NCBI GenBank assembly: GCA_050633105.1
Contig: JBOEFW010000053.1
Span: 1 to 64,000, forward strand
Reading direction: 5' to 3'
DNA length: 64,000 nt
Source of the DNA: Aureispira sp050633105
GTDB taxonomy: Bacteria; Bacteroidota; Bacteroidia; Chitinophagales; Saprospiraceae
A program made the translations under genes and the position numbers. This document shows, piece after piece, positions 8,709 through 17,369 of this stretch (within the stretch, counting starts at the first letter, position 1; every line of letters begins with the position of its first letter). The notes under the pieces are model-generated. The model saw nothing but the letters and a program-made list of their open reading frames with translations. It was not told where the DNA came from and searched no databases.

Positions 8709-10274
8709 ATGACCAACAAAAAATTAATAATAGGCATTTCTTCTGGCGATATCAATGGTATTGGTTTAGAAGTGGCCCTCAAAGTTCTTTCTGATAAACG
8801 CCTACTAGACTGGTGTACTCCTGTTATTTATGCCTCTACCAAAGTCGTTTCTTATCATAAGAATATTGCTAAAATCAGAGATTTCTCTTTTCACAACACC
8901 AATAGTGTACAAGCACTTAATCCACAAGCTGTTAATGTTATTAATTGCTGGATGGAGAATGTAAAAATCACCTTGGGGCAGTGTACTGCTGATGGAGGGA
9001 AATATGCTACGTTTGCTTTAGAACAAGCAACGGAAGATTTACGTTTGGGGCATCTTGATGCCTTAGTAACAGCGCCGATCAACAAAGAGGCGATGAAAGC
9101 TAGTGGCTTTGAATTCCCAGGACACACGGAGTACCTCACCAATAAATTTAATGCGCCAGAAAATTTAATGTTATTGGTCAATGAATCTCTGCGAGTAGGA
9201 CTCGTAACCAACCATCTTCCTTTAGGGCAAGTGGCCTCTAGCTTAAACAAAGAGCTGATTCTAAAGAAAATACAGTTGATGGATGAAAGTCTAAAAATGG
9301 ACTTTGGTATTGATCGTCCTGCTATCGCTTTATTAGGGCTCAATCCGCATGCAGGAGATGGAGGCGTATTGGGTAGTGAAGAAAAGGATTTAATTATGCC
9401 TGCCATTGAAGCCGCTAAAAAACAAGGTATTCTTGTCATTGGCCCCTACGCTGCTGATGGATTCTTTGGTTCTGGTAACTACCTCAACTTTGATGGAATC
9501 TTAGCGATGTATCACGATCAAGGCTTGGTTCCCTTCAAAGCTCTTTCTTTTGGCAAAGGGATCAACTTCACAGCTGGATTACCCATCATTCGCACCTCCC
9601 CTGATCATGGTACTGGGTTTGATATTGCTGGTAAGAACATGGCTGACCCTCAATCGTTCCGAGAAGCACTTTATTTGGCTATGGACAGTGCTCGACAACG
9701 AGCAGCGTATAAGGTCATGACAAAAAATCCACTGAAGGAATTGATTGCTGTAGACAATGAAGGAGAAGCCTCTTCCAACAAACGTCAAGGCGACAAAAAA
9801 TCTAAGAAAACACAAGGTAAAAAAGAGCGTCGCGAAAAAACACCGCGTTCCAATAAACGAGAAGAGCAACCAATAAAATCTTCTGAAACACAGCCTTTAG
9901 ATACCACCAAAGAGGAAACTAAGAAGGAGGTAGAAAACAACACCGCTGTTCCTGTTTCTCCACCAAAAAAGAAAGAGCAAAATCTATCTGTAGAGGAACG
10001 TTTGGCACTAGCTGCTCAAAAAAAGCAACAACAAAAAGCTGTTAGTGTTCCTGAAACACCTGTTACAGTAGACGTTATAACAGAAGAAGAACTACCACTA
10101 CCAACAACTGAAGAATTACGAACGGAAACTCCCACAGTAGCAGAGACTCCTGAATTAATAAAACAGGAAACAGAAACGGTGAAAGAGGTTGTTTCTCCAC
10201 CAGAAGCTTTACAAACAATAGAGGGAAATGAGGAAGAGGGAAATGCAGAAGCACCTACAACTCCTGAAGAATAA
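8709..10274 (+). CDS. pdxA: 4-hydroxythreonine-4-phosphate dehydrogenase with a 170-residue charged C-terminal tail
   Basis: PdxA oxidises 4-phosphohydroxy-L-threonine in the DXP-dependent route to pyridoxal phosphate. The core (about 1-348) begins KLIIGISSGDINGIGLEVAL and has PGHTEYLT, GLNPHAGDGG, GPYAADGFFG, MYHDQGLVPFKAL and RTSPDHGTGFDIAG, which cover the family's metal-binding His residues and substrate-binding segments. Normal PdxA proteins stop at about 330-360 residues; this one runs to 521. The extra part is a low-complexity Lys/Glu/Thr/Pro-rich tail with a basic first third (KKSKKTQGKKERREKT) and an acidic end. The frame is continuous to a TAA with no sign of a separate start, so it is a real extension rather than a second gene. 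Its role is unknown. A terminator follows. Confidence 0.92.
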   Translation: MTNKKLIIGISSGDINGIGLEVALKVLSDKRLLDWCTPVIYASTKVVSYHKNIAKIRDFSFHNTNSVQALNPQAVNVINCWMENVKITLGQCTADGGKYATFALEQATEDLRLGHLDALVTAPINKEAMKASGFEFPGHTEYLTNKFNAPENLMLLVNESLRVGLVTNHLPLGQVASSLNKELILKKIQLMDESLKMDFGIDRPAIALLGLNPHAGDGGVLGSEEKDLIMPAIEAAKKQGILVIGPYAADGFFGSGNYLNFDGILAMYHDQGLVPFKALSFGKGINFTAGLPIIRTSPDHGTGFDIAGKNMADPQSFREALYLAMDSARQRAAYKVMTKNPLKELIAVDNEGEASSNKRQGDKKSKKTQGKKERREKTPRSNKREEQPIKSSETQPLDTTKEETKKEVENNTAVPVSPPKKKEQNLSVEERLALAAQKKQQQKAVSVPETPVTVDVITEEELPLPTTEELRTETPTVAETPELIKQETETVKEVVSPPEALQTIEGNEEEGNAEAPTTPEE

Positions 10275-10330
10275 ATACAATCAGCTAATAAGCCTTATGT
10301 TTATTTAGAATAAAAACTATAAAGAATTAG

Positions 10331-10379
10331 AAGCCTTTCGTTGTTAGTATTTGCACTACTCTTCGAAAGGCTTTTTCTT
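10331..10379 (+). terminator. Rho-independent terminator after pdxA
   Basis: AAGCCTTTCG (10331-10340) pairs with CGAAAGGCTT (10364-10373) around a 23-base loop, followed by TTTCTTTT. The stem is perfect but the loop is long. Confidence 0.65.
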
Positions 10380-10408
10380 TTGGCTAACTATCTATTCTAC
10401 CCCCTAAC

Positions 10409-10447
10409 AAAAAATAGGAACCTCCTAACGTTTAGAAGATTCCTATT
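10409..10447 (-). terminator. Terminator of the sigma/anti-sigma operon
   Basis: AATAGGAA (10413-10420) pairs with TTCCTATT (10440-10447). Read on the minus strand, the stem is followed by TTTTTT. It lies 50 bases past the stop of the anti-sigma-like gene. The weaker T-rich run on the other side could let it act in both directions. Confidence 0.65.
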
Positions 10448-10498
10448 CTTATTTTTAGTTGATTGACACCTTAGAATGGGGTGATTTTTTAGCTCTTA

Positions 10499-12107
10499 TT
10501 ATAAGGTTAATAACTCTCTCAAATCGGCTGCAGACGAAGGAACGGCTACTGGACGCATTGGTAAAATCCTATTCATATCCGTTGCGGTTGTTGGTGTTTC
10601 TGCCACTAATAATTCTCCTTCAGTACTCATTGCCCAGATCTTTTGTGTCAATTCCTCCTTATAAGGTAAAGGAACACTAGTACGCTTCTTATCCCCTACT
10701 GCTGAGTAATAAAATTGCTGCTGCGTTGCAACAAATACTTCTTGTAAAGCAATTGGCGCTCCTTCTAAATCTACAAATTGGGTAGCAATAGCAATATCTT
10801 GTTCCCATTGTACAGGCTTCCCACAATTCCACAAACCAAAACGTTGAATTTCAAAACGATTGATAATGCTCACTAGAGTTTGAGTTGCGGCAACTTGGTT
10901 TTGAGCCAAGGCTACAATACCTTCTTCCCAAACACCTAAAGCTTCCTCATAACGTCTTTGTTCTTTTCGGAATTGCACTTTTGCGGCCTCTGTTGCAACC
11001 ACTACAGGTTCTACTTTGGAGACGCGTGTTGTTACTTGCCCTTGCTCATTTTCATATTCCAAGGTCAGCATATAGTCTCCCCCTGTATTCTTAGTCAACT
11101 TCATATTATTCCAAACCGTATCAAATGTTGCTGGTGGAAAGGCGGCGATTGAAGCCATGAAGTCTATTTCTTGTGCATATTGCTTCAGTTCTGGAGCATT
11201 GTTCAAATCAATATCAAAGTCAAACACCTGCATATTATTAGGCACTCCAGGGCGAATTGGAGGAATCGGTTTATTGGCTTTTTGTTCTTCTTTTAATTGA
11301 GCAATGATTGGCTCTAAATCTTTTAATGGCTGCGGTGTAGAGTTCTCTTCCTTAGAATTGGTTAAACGTTCCACTTGATCTTTCGCTTGATAATTCCAAG
11401 CATCTTTTTGGCGACTGTAAACATAAACGCCTAATTCTTCTGGTTTCATCTCAGCCGCCATTTTCCCTTGCAACTCAATGTTGAGTTTTTTATCCATACT
11501 CAAGAAAACAGGCGCACCGTTTTGAAAACCCTTGATTTCCATCATTCCAGTTGACTGTAAATCTTGATGTTTGTTCAGCTCTTTGGGAACACCTGCCAGA
11601 AACATATCTACAGGATCATTGAATTCTCGATAAGTAATTTCTACTGCTCCTTTTACTGGAGCGCCTTTTTCATCTACAAAAGCCGCCGCAGGGATTCTTA
11701 CTGTGGAACCAGAGGCATAAGTTAGGGTTTCCCCTTCTTCTGCTTGAACAATTTGCGTTTCTACAGGCTTTTCTAAAGTGGGAAGTGGACTTTTTAAAGC
11801 CAATAATTCGTTAATTTGTACCGTTGGTGCTTGTTGATGTTGCACCTCTTCTAATCCNNCCTTTCATAACCGAAAAGATAAGGCTAGCAGCCGCTAAAAT
11901 AGCAAGTCCAGCAGCGACATATTTAAGGCGACGATTCTTGGCTCCTTTAATAGAGACAACCTTTCCTTTAGTTGCAGTAACCGATTCTGTGGTTGCTGTT
12001 GGTGCTTGTTTAAAGCTGGCTAGTAACGCATCAAAATCTTGATGCTGTTTTATCTGTTCCGAACTGAGTTCTGGAGGGTTAACTTTTATGTTGTAATTAT
12101 CTTTCAT
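10499..12107 (-). CDS. Anti-sigma-like single-pass membrane protein, frame broken at NN (11858-11859)
   Basis: Two pieces belong to one protein. The N-terminal piece starts at ATG 12107 (MKDNYNIKVNPPELSSEQIK), is cytoplasmic for about 60 residues, then has basic KNRRLK and one membrane helix (YVAAGLAILAAASLIFSVMK). The frame then shifts at the two unknown bases. If one base (or four) stood there instead of two, it would read through Gly-Gly-Leu-Glu-Glu-Val into the C-terminal piece, giving about 535 residues. The C-terminal part would be periplasmic and contains STVRIPAAAFVDEKGAPVKG, EITYREFNDPVDMFLAGVP and STGMMEIKGFQNG, a segment I recognise from many Bacteroidota envelope proteins. The gene follows an ECF sigma factor by 60 bases, so an anti-sigma role is likely but not proven. 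The shift is probably an assembly artefact. Confidence 0.75.
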
Positions 12108-12167
12108 GTCTAAACTATTTGAGACGCATTGGACTATAAAACGGGGTAAGCGTACTTAAAAGCTGTT

Positions 12168-12749
12168 TTAGTCAGACTGTTTCTTTTTAATAAATTTCTT
12201 TTTCATCTTCTGGAGTAAGCGATATATTTTCACTTTAGCGTTATTCTCTGTAATGTCCATGATATCTGCGACTTCTTTGAAGGGTCGTTTTTCAAAAAAA
12301 CGCAACTCTAAGAGCAGTACTTCGGGCGGTTTCAGGTCTTGAATTACATGTTTTAATACATCAATATCAACTTCTAATTCAGCCTTATCATCGTACTCTA
12401 CTTCTATATCTTGCACATGGTTATCTTCTAATGCTACCACCCGCCGTTTTTTATTTTTCCTAAAGTGCTGGGCAATTTCATTACTAGCTATTCTAAAAAG
12501 CCATGCAGAGAAAGGCACCCCTTTAAAGGTATAATTTGCTAGATTTTGTAAAGCTTTTAGAAAAACTTGCGCCGTCAAATCGGCGCTCAATGCTTCTTCT
12601 AATGTTCGTTTAAATACAAACCTAAAAATAGGCTCATGGTAACGCTCGTACAGCACTCTAAAATGTGCAGGGTTCTGCTGTGCTTTTTGCACCTCCTGCC
12701 ACTCTGCCTCAATTGCTTGCTGTGTAAGCGTGTGTTTTGATGTCGACAT
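12168..12749 (-). CDS. ECF-family RNA polymerase sigma factor
   Basis: Sigma-70 family factor of 193 residues that would direct RNA polymerase to a small regulon. Region 2 is visible (LYERYHEPIFRFVFKRT; SAWLFRIASNEIAQHFRKNK, the -10-binding helix, about residues 29-100). Region 4 follows (LLLELRFFEKRPFKEVADIM, then ITENNAKVKIYRLLQKMKKK, the -35-binding helix-turn-helix, about 143-188). Regions 1 and 3 are missing, as is usual for ECF factors. The acidic linker between the regions (VQDIEVEYDDKAELEVDIDV) is rather long. It is the first gene of a two-gene operon with the membrane anti-sigma-like protein, the standard layout for envelope-signal control in Bacteroidota. Confidence 0.9.
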   Translation of the reverse strand: MSTSKHTLTQQAIEAEWQEVQKAQQNPAHFRVLYERYHEPIFRFVFKRTLEEALSADLTAQVFLKALQNLANYTFKGVPFSAWLFRIASNEIAQHFRKNKKRRVVALEDNHVQDIEVEYDDKAELEVDIDVLKHVIQDLKPPEVLLLELRFFEKRPFKEVADIMDITENNAKVKIYRLLQKMKKKFIKKKQSD

Positions 12750-12914
12750 AACGCGTAGTAAATAAATTCTCTAAGTAGCCCAAAGACTTCATCTTGCCTC
12801 CCTCTAAACCGTATGGAAAGGGCCTTCCGTTCCAATATAACGATTTTTATCTACTTTCACTCCTCGCTACTCTTTTCCCAACTGTAAATTCAACAGACGC
12901 GCTGAATAGTTGGC

Positions 12915-13994
12915 TTATTCCGTAAAATAGGAATATTCCAATACCGTCTGCTGCTCTTCTTCTTCTATCATGTGCTGCTCCAAAAGGCCTTCTCCATTGT
13001 ACCTAAAATACTCTACTTTATAAATCGCAGGTTCTAATAAAACCAATGGAATAGGAACAACTTCTGCAGTTTTTTTGCCTTTTTTTGCTTTTTTAGTTTT
13101 GTTCTTTCCACGTTTTCCTACTTTTCTTTTTGCGGAAGGTACACTGTCCGTCACCACAACTGTTTCTTGCGATACAGGGGCAGCACGACGCACCCAATAA
13201 ACTTTTTTAGTGAGTTGTTCTCCTTCATAATGGTAATCAATGGTCCATAGTTTTTCTCCCTTTGCATTGTACACTTCGGTTAATTCTGGCTTTTTATCTC
13301 CATTGAGATATGTTTTCCGATCATCCAAGATTACATGCATGTCACGAAATACTTTCTTAGTCTGCATACTATCTTCATAACGGGCACTAATCAAGCGTTT
13401 TTCATTGGCTTGAAGGCCTAATAAACTGTCCATGTGTGGTGAGAATCCTACTACTGTAGATTTCTGGCGCGTTAAACGATATTCTTCATCAAATTCAAAT
13501 TCATCTAAGATCCGTACTTTACTATGAGGATGACCATACAATGTAGTGCGTTGTGCAGGAGCATCTTTTTCTTTATAATACAAATATTGCAGTGCATACT
13601 TCACATGAGCGTTTTGTAAGGTATCAAACCCTAAAACTTCGATTGCAGATAATAAATTATCTCTATAAAAATATTCCATTGTCTCTAGTCTATTCCCTGA
13701 AGGCAAATATGTGCTAACCATTGCTGGTTTACCTCCTGAAAACTGGTATCGTTGGTATTGATAAGAATCTTCAATAGAAGTCATCCATAATTGTCCCGAC
13801 TCATCCCCTTCTCCTTTCTGGTAGCGGCTCTTCCAAACACTACATTTGTCATTACCTGTAGCCGCCACTTGTTCTACCAAAAAGGGCCAAACTGGATAAG
13901 CTGCCTTGTATTGTTGCCATTGCGCCGTTGTTCCTTCTATTATACCTAACAATCCCCCTAACAGTAGAGCTATTTTTACAGAGTTTGCTTTCAT
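12915..13994 (-). CDS. Hypothetical secreted protein with a lysine-rich insert
   Basis: A 359-residue protein not recognised as a named family. It has a signal peptide (MKANSVKIALLLGGLLGIIE, cleavage near TTAQ) and then many Tyr/Phe-rich strand segments (YQYQRYQFSGGKPAMVSTY, ALQYLYYKEKD, AIYKVEYFRYNGEGLLEQH) that recur roughly every 30-40 residues. This is reminiscent of MORN/YD-type repeat proteins of the bacterial surface. A strongly basic stretch (KRKVGKRGKNKTKKAKKGKK) sits near residue 290 and looks like a flexible linker between two beta parts. It lies upstream of the sigma operon on the same strand, with a 165-base gap, so it is probably a separate unit. Confidence 0.7.
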   Translation of the reverse strand: MKANSVKIALLLGGLLGIIEGTTAQWQQYKAAYPVWPFLVEQVAATGNDKCSVWKSRYQKGEGDESGQLWMTSIEDSYQYQRYQFSGGKPAMVSTYLPSGNRLETMEYFYRDNLLSAIEVLGFDTLQNAHVKYALQYLYYKEKDAPAQRTTLYGHPHSKVRILDEFEFDEEYRLTRQKSTVVGFSPHMDSLLGLQANEKRLISARYEDSMQTKKVFRDMHVILDDRKTYLNGDKKPELTEVYNAKGEKLWTIDYHYEGEQLTKKVYWVRRAAPVSQETVVVTDSVPSAKRKVGKRGKNKTKKAKKGKKTAEVVPIPLVLLEPAIYKVEYFRYNGEGLLEQHMIEEEEQQTVLEYSYFTE

Positions 13995-14423
13995 ATTCTT
14001 CTATCTTTAAGACGGTTACTGTCATTTTTTTGATAAAATAAAAACCGCTTTTTTCTTGGTTGGTCGATTATTTCACCTTGCAATGGCCTCTAATACTACA
14101 ATTAAGCCAGTTGCTTTGCAAAAATACAACTTCACCTCTAATTGCCTGTTTTTTAATGAAAATAATGCCTCCCTATTGCTGTTTGCTTAGAAAAAAAGAC
14201 TTTTCACTGGCTAGTGTATCATATTAGCTTCGCTGACTTTCAGTTCTTAAACAACTTCATTATATTACCCCTATAGGCGGCCTACCTGCTAAAGAACTTT
14301 CTCTGATACTTTCATAAGGTCGTTTTCAAAAAAAGATACTATCCTCGTTCATTTTTTTTAGATAACGTATACAATTTTCCTGTTTTAGAACGTTGAGATC
14401 ACCATTAAGAAAAAACACACATC
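13995..14423. other. 429-base divergent intergenic region
   Basis: This region separates a minus-strand secreted-protein gene and the plus-strand symporter gene. A minus-strand TATTTTTG at 14119-14126 fits the -7 form without a clear upstream TTG. I see no coding frame, RNA gene or strong hairpin. Confidence 0.35.
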
Positions 14424-15755
14424 ATGACAGAAACAAAAAAAGGCCTAGCACTGCATTGGCAAATTCTCATTGGGATGATTATTGGTCTAAGTTTAGGGCT
14501 ACTCCTAAAACGTTTCGATTGGGGCGCTAATTTTATTAATGCTTGGGTTTATCCTATTGGAAAAATCTTTGTTAATTTGCTCAAACTCATTGCCGTTCCT
14601 TTAATTATTGCTTCTCTAGCTAAAGGAATTGCCGATTTGCAGGATATTTCTAAGCTTTCTAAAATTGGAGGCCGAACCATTGGTATTTATCTAACAACAA
14701 CTGTAATTGCTGTTACCTTAGGTTTATTAGTCGTCAATATTGTGAAGCCTGGTGAAGGAATGACCAGAGAAAGCATGCAGAGTATTAGTGCTATGAATAA
14801 AGAGGCTAGTAGTAAAAAAGTAGCCGCTGGCGCAGAACAAGCACAAGCTGGGCCTTTAGATTTTATTGTGGATATGGTTCCTGATAACATTGTAGGAGCC
14901 GCTAGTAGCAATAGTAATATGCTACAAGTGATTGTATTCATTCTCTTCTTTGCTGTCTGTATGCTTCTTATTCCCAAAGAGAAAGCAAAACCATTGCACG
15001 ACTTTTTTGACAGCCTCAATGAGGTTATTCTCAAAATGGTGGATATCATTATGTTGCTCTCCCCTTATGCGGTCGCAGCGCTTCTTGCTAACTTAGCCGC
15101 GAGTACTGATCCCTCGGTCTTTGGTAGTTTACTTAAGTATGCGGCGTGTGTGGTTTTAGGATTAGGTTTAATGGTCCTCTTATACATGACCGCCATCAAA
15201 ACCTTTACAGGCCGTTCTCCTATTCAGTTCATTAAGGCAATTAGTCCTGCTCAGTTATTGGCTTTTTCTACCAGTTCTAGTGCCGCAACGTTGCCTGTCA
15301 CGATGGAACGGGTAGAAGAACATGTAGGAGTGGAAAAAGAGGTTACAAGTTTTGTCTGCCCTATTGGCGCTACGATTAATATGGATGGCACTAGCTTGTA
15401 TCAAGCTGTAGCGGCTGTTTTTATCTGCCAAGTTATTGGTTTTGATCTCACTTGGGGCGACCAAATTACAATCGTATTAACCGCAACCATGGCTTCTATT
15501 GGTTCTGCGGCCGTACCTGGTGCAGGAATGGTGATGTTGGTCATTGTTTTGGATACTTTGGGTATTCCTGCTGAAGATTTGGCCTTTGGTATTGCGTTGA
15601 TTTTCGCGGTAGATCGACCTTTAGATATGTGTCGTACGGTTATCAATGTCACGGGAGATGCAACAGTAGCGACTTTGGTAGGCAAGTCTGTGGGTAAGCT
15701 CAAAGAGCCTCAGGTTAAGAATTGGGATGACCACTACAAAGGGGATATTGTTTAA
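14424..15755 (+). CDS. Dicarboxylate/amino acid:cation symporter (DAACS family)
   Basis: Inner-membrane secondary transporter of 443 residues, related to GltP/DctA/GltPh, importing glutamate, aspartate or C4-dicarboxylates with H+ or Na+. Hydrophobic helices start at residue 9. The first re-entrant loop carries the family serine motif (FSTSSSAATLPVTMERVEEH, about 275-295). The TM7 signature is GATINMDGTSLYQAVAA (about 317-333), and TM8 has the substrate-binding DRPLDMCRTVINVTGDATVA (about 400-420), in which Asp and Arg contact the amino-acid substrate in GltPh. An Ala/Ser-rich insert near 120-135 is slightly unusual. The gene is monocistronic, with its own strong terminator. Confidence 0.92.
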   Translation: MTETKKGLALHWQILIGMIIGLSLGLLLKRFDWGANFINAWVYPIGKIFVNLLKLIAVPLIIASLAKGIADLQDISKLSKIGGRTIGIYLTTTVIAVTLGLLVVNIVKPGEGMTRESMQSISAMNKEASSKKVAAGAEQAQAGPLDFIVDMVPDNIVGAASSNSNMLQVIVFILFFAVCMLLIPKEKAKPLHDFFDSLNEVILKMVDIIMLLSPYAVAALLANLAASTDPSVFGSLLKYAACVVLGLGLMVLLYMTAIKTFTGRSPIQFIKAISPAQLLAFSTSSSAATLPVTMERVEEHVGVEKEVTSFVCPIGATINMDGTSLYQAVAAVFICQVIGFDLTWGDQITIVLTATMASIGSAAVPGAGMVMLVIVLDTLGIPAEDLAFGIALIFAVDRPLDMCRTVINVTGDATVATLVGKSVGKLKEPQVKNWDDHYKGDIV

Positions 15756-15770
15756 GATTTATCCTCTATT

Positions 15771-15812
15771 AATAAAAAAGCGTCTTGAAGTGATTCAAGG
15801 CGCTTTTTTATT
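15771..15812 (+). terminator. Strong bidirectional terminator after the symporter
   Basis: AATAAAAAAGCG (15771-15782) pairs with CGCTTTTTTATT (15801-15812), with CTTGAA/TTCAAG continuing the stem around a GTGA loop and one T-G apposition between. The A and T tracts allow termination on both strands, though the minus azoreductase gene ends about 75 bases further on. Confidence 0.85.
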
Positions 15813-15886
15813 AAGAATTCTTCATTTTATTCTATCGTCGAATTTCAATCCTACACAATGAAGGCGTTTAGAAATCAGCAATAAGT

Positions 15887-16513
15887 TTAGCTAATCAAGT
15901 TGATTTTTTTATAAATATCTTCTTTAGCTTTTTCAAATACCTCTCCTCCAAATTCTTCCTTATCTAAGCAAAGAACTGTTGTATCTTCCACTCCCATCAT
16001 TCGAAATAAGAACTTTAAATAGGTTGTTTGGAAATTCATTTTCTCGTTCTTTTCATTTTCTCCATATCCTGTGTCTCCTCTGCTTGATAGAATGTATAGC
16101 TTTTTATTTTTAAGCAATCCTACATAATCTCCATCAGGTTTTCCTGAACGAAACTTCCAAGTTTCGTCAATGCGCATGATTTGGTCTATATAAGCTTTCA
16201 ATCCACTCGGAATCGACCAATTATACATTGGAGTTCCAATAACATAAATATCGTTCTCTTTCAACTCTTTTACTAATTCATTACTGAGTTCCATTCCTTC
16301 CTGGTTTTCCTTTGTTCTCTTAGCAGGCTTGATAAATGCACTTGCAATCCAACGTTCATCGATAGAAGGTATTATGCTTAGTCCAACTTCTCTGTGAGTA
16401 AAGACATCTTTAGGGTGTTTATTTTTCCAGTTTTTGATAAAAACTTGGGTTAATATTCGACTATGAGATTTTGCCGCTCTTACACTCGCATTAATAATTA
16501 ATACTCTGTTCAT
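15887..16513 (-). CDS. FMN-dependent NADH-azoreductase / NAD(P)H dehydrogenase, flavodoxin-like fold
   Basis: Cytoplasmic flavoprotein of 208 residues. It begins with the family strand-loop MNRVLIINASVRAAKSHSRI, whose loop binds the FMN phosphate. It contains PMYNWSIPSGLKAYIDQIMR (about 97-116), the AzoR/MdaB-type FMN isoalloxazine site, and KKLYILSSRGDTGYGENEK (about 135-153). Members reduce quinones, azo compounds or nitro groups with NAD(P)H; the true substrate is unknown. The gene follows a Crp/Fnr-family regulator by 75 bases on the same strand, and that gap holds palindromes that look like operator sites, so regulation by that neighbour is likely (inference). Confidence 0.85.
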   Translation of the reverse strand: MNRVLIINASVRAAKSHSRILTQVFIKNWKNKHPKDVFTHREVGLSIIPSIDERWIASAFIKPAKRTKENQEGMELSNELVKELKENDIYVIGTPMYNWSIPSGLKAYIDQIMRIDETWKFRSGKPDGDYVGLLKNKKLYILSSRGDTGYGENEKNEKMNFQTTYLKFLFRMMGVEDTTVLCLDKEEFGGEVFEKAKEDIYKKINLIS

Positions 16514-16560
16514 TTGCTTTCAATTATTGAATTTAAAAAAGCAAATTTCATTAATTGAAA
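16512..16560 (-). promoter_or_regulatory. Palindromic operator candidates upstream of the azoreductase
   Basis: TTCAATTATTGAA (16519-16531) is a perfect 13-base palindrome. A second copy with near symmetry, TTCATTAATTGAA, is at 16547-16559. ATTTGCTTT (16512-16520) and AAAGCAAAT (16538-16546) form a further inverted repeat that overlaps the start codon. The spacing of the two TTCA..TGAA boxes (28 bases centre to centre) and the neighbouring Crp/Fnr gene suggest protein binding. Confidence 0.45.
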
Positions 16561-16588
16561 TGTATTTAAAATTGACCTAGTTCAATGG

Positions 16589-17164
16589 TTATTTTGTTTT
16601 TTTTCGAATTCTACTTAAAAACTCCGCTGAAATTCCTAAGTAAGAAGCAATTAGGTATTGAGGTACTTTGTTTGCTATTTGGGGATATTTTTCAATGAAG
16701 TGGAAATAGCGTTGTTCAGCACTATATATATTATGGTGAATCATTCTTCTTTGCAAGCTTCCAAGGTAGCTTTCAGAAATGATTCGAAAATATCTTTCAA
16801 GCTTGGGTACTTGCTCTAACATTTTTGAAAAAGAGTAAGAGCTGATTTGTAGTAATGTTGTTTTTTCAAGAGCTTGAATATTATAGATTGATGTTTCTTG
16901 TTTTCGAAAACTATCAATATCTGCTGCCCACCAGTCGTCTATTGCAAAGTAGAGTATTTCTTCTCTGCCATTTTGAGGATTAATATAAAATGTTTTTAGA
17001 GCACCTGAGATAATGTAATTGTCTGTTCGACAAGTTTCTCCATTTCTCAATAAATAATCCCCTTTATCTATAGTTTTTTCTACCCAGAAAGTTTCCAATA
17101 GTTCTTCTTCTTTGGAAGACAATCTAATGTGTTTTGCTATATTTTTAAGCAGTTGTTTATTCAT
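16589..17164 (-). CDS. Crp/Fnr-family transcriptional regulator
   Basis: A 191-residue regulator with a cyclic-nucleotide-binding-like barrel (about 25-120; KGDYLLRNGETCRTDNYII, then EEILYFAIDDWWAADIDSF) and a C-terminal helix-turn-helix (about 165-188; QYLIASYLGISAEFLSRIRK). No cysteine cluster for an iron-sulfur centre is seen, and the phosphate-binding Arg-Ala of true CRP is not evident, so the signal is unknown. Such short Bacteroidota paralogues are often next to the single gene they control, here the azoreductase. The C-terminus ends directly after the recognition helix, which is normal for this subgroup. Confidence 0.87.
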   Translation of the reverse strand: MNKQLLKNIAKHIRLSSKEEELLETFWVEKTIDKGDYLLRNGETCRTDNYIISGALKTFYINPQNGREEILYFAIDDWWAADIDSFRKQETSIYNIQALEKTTLLQISSYSFSKMLEQVPKLERYFRIISESYLGSLQRRMIHHNIYSAEQRYFHFIEKYPQIANKVPQYLIASYLGISAEFLSRIRKKTK

Positions 17165-17234
17165 TTAATATGGTGTCGTTCTTATCTCTAATCAATACTT
17201 TCCTAGATCAAGTGAGATACTAAAAATCTAACGC

Positions 17235-17306
17235 AATAAAAGAGGTCTATGCCTACTCAAAGTATAGGAACCTTTTATTTTTCGTGTCAAAAAATAAAAG
17301 GTTCCT
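17235..17306 (-). terminator. Terminator with a 17-base perfect stem and a third competing arm
   Basis: AGGAACCTTTTATTTTT (17266-17282) pairs perfectly with AAAAATAAAAGGTTCCT (17290-17306) around a 7-base loop. It lies 64 bases beyond the stop of the DUF547 gene. A third arm, AATAAAAG (17235-17242), can also pair with the CTTTTATT inside the left arm, so two alternative hairpins exist. There is no plain U tract after the main stem on the minus strand; the U run is inside the stem. Confidence 0.6.
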
Positions 17307-17369
17307 TGCTCAGAATAGGAGTTTCTTTTCTAAAAAATCAACTCACAATTCTTTATATAACTATTGATA

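Noticed and set aside
8891..9439. A 182-codon frame opposite pdxA
   Set aside because: It overlaps the best-conserved part of pdxA and encodes no recognisable motif.
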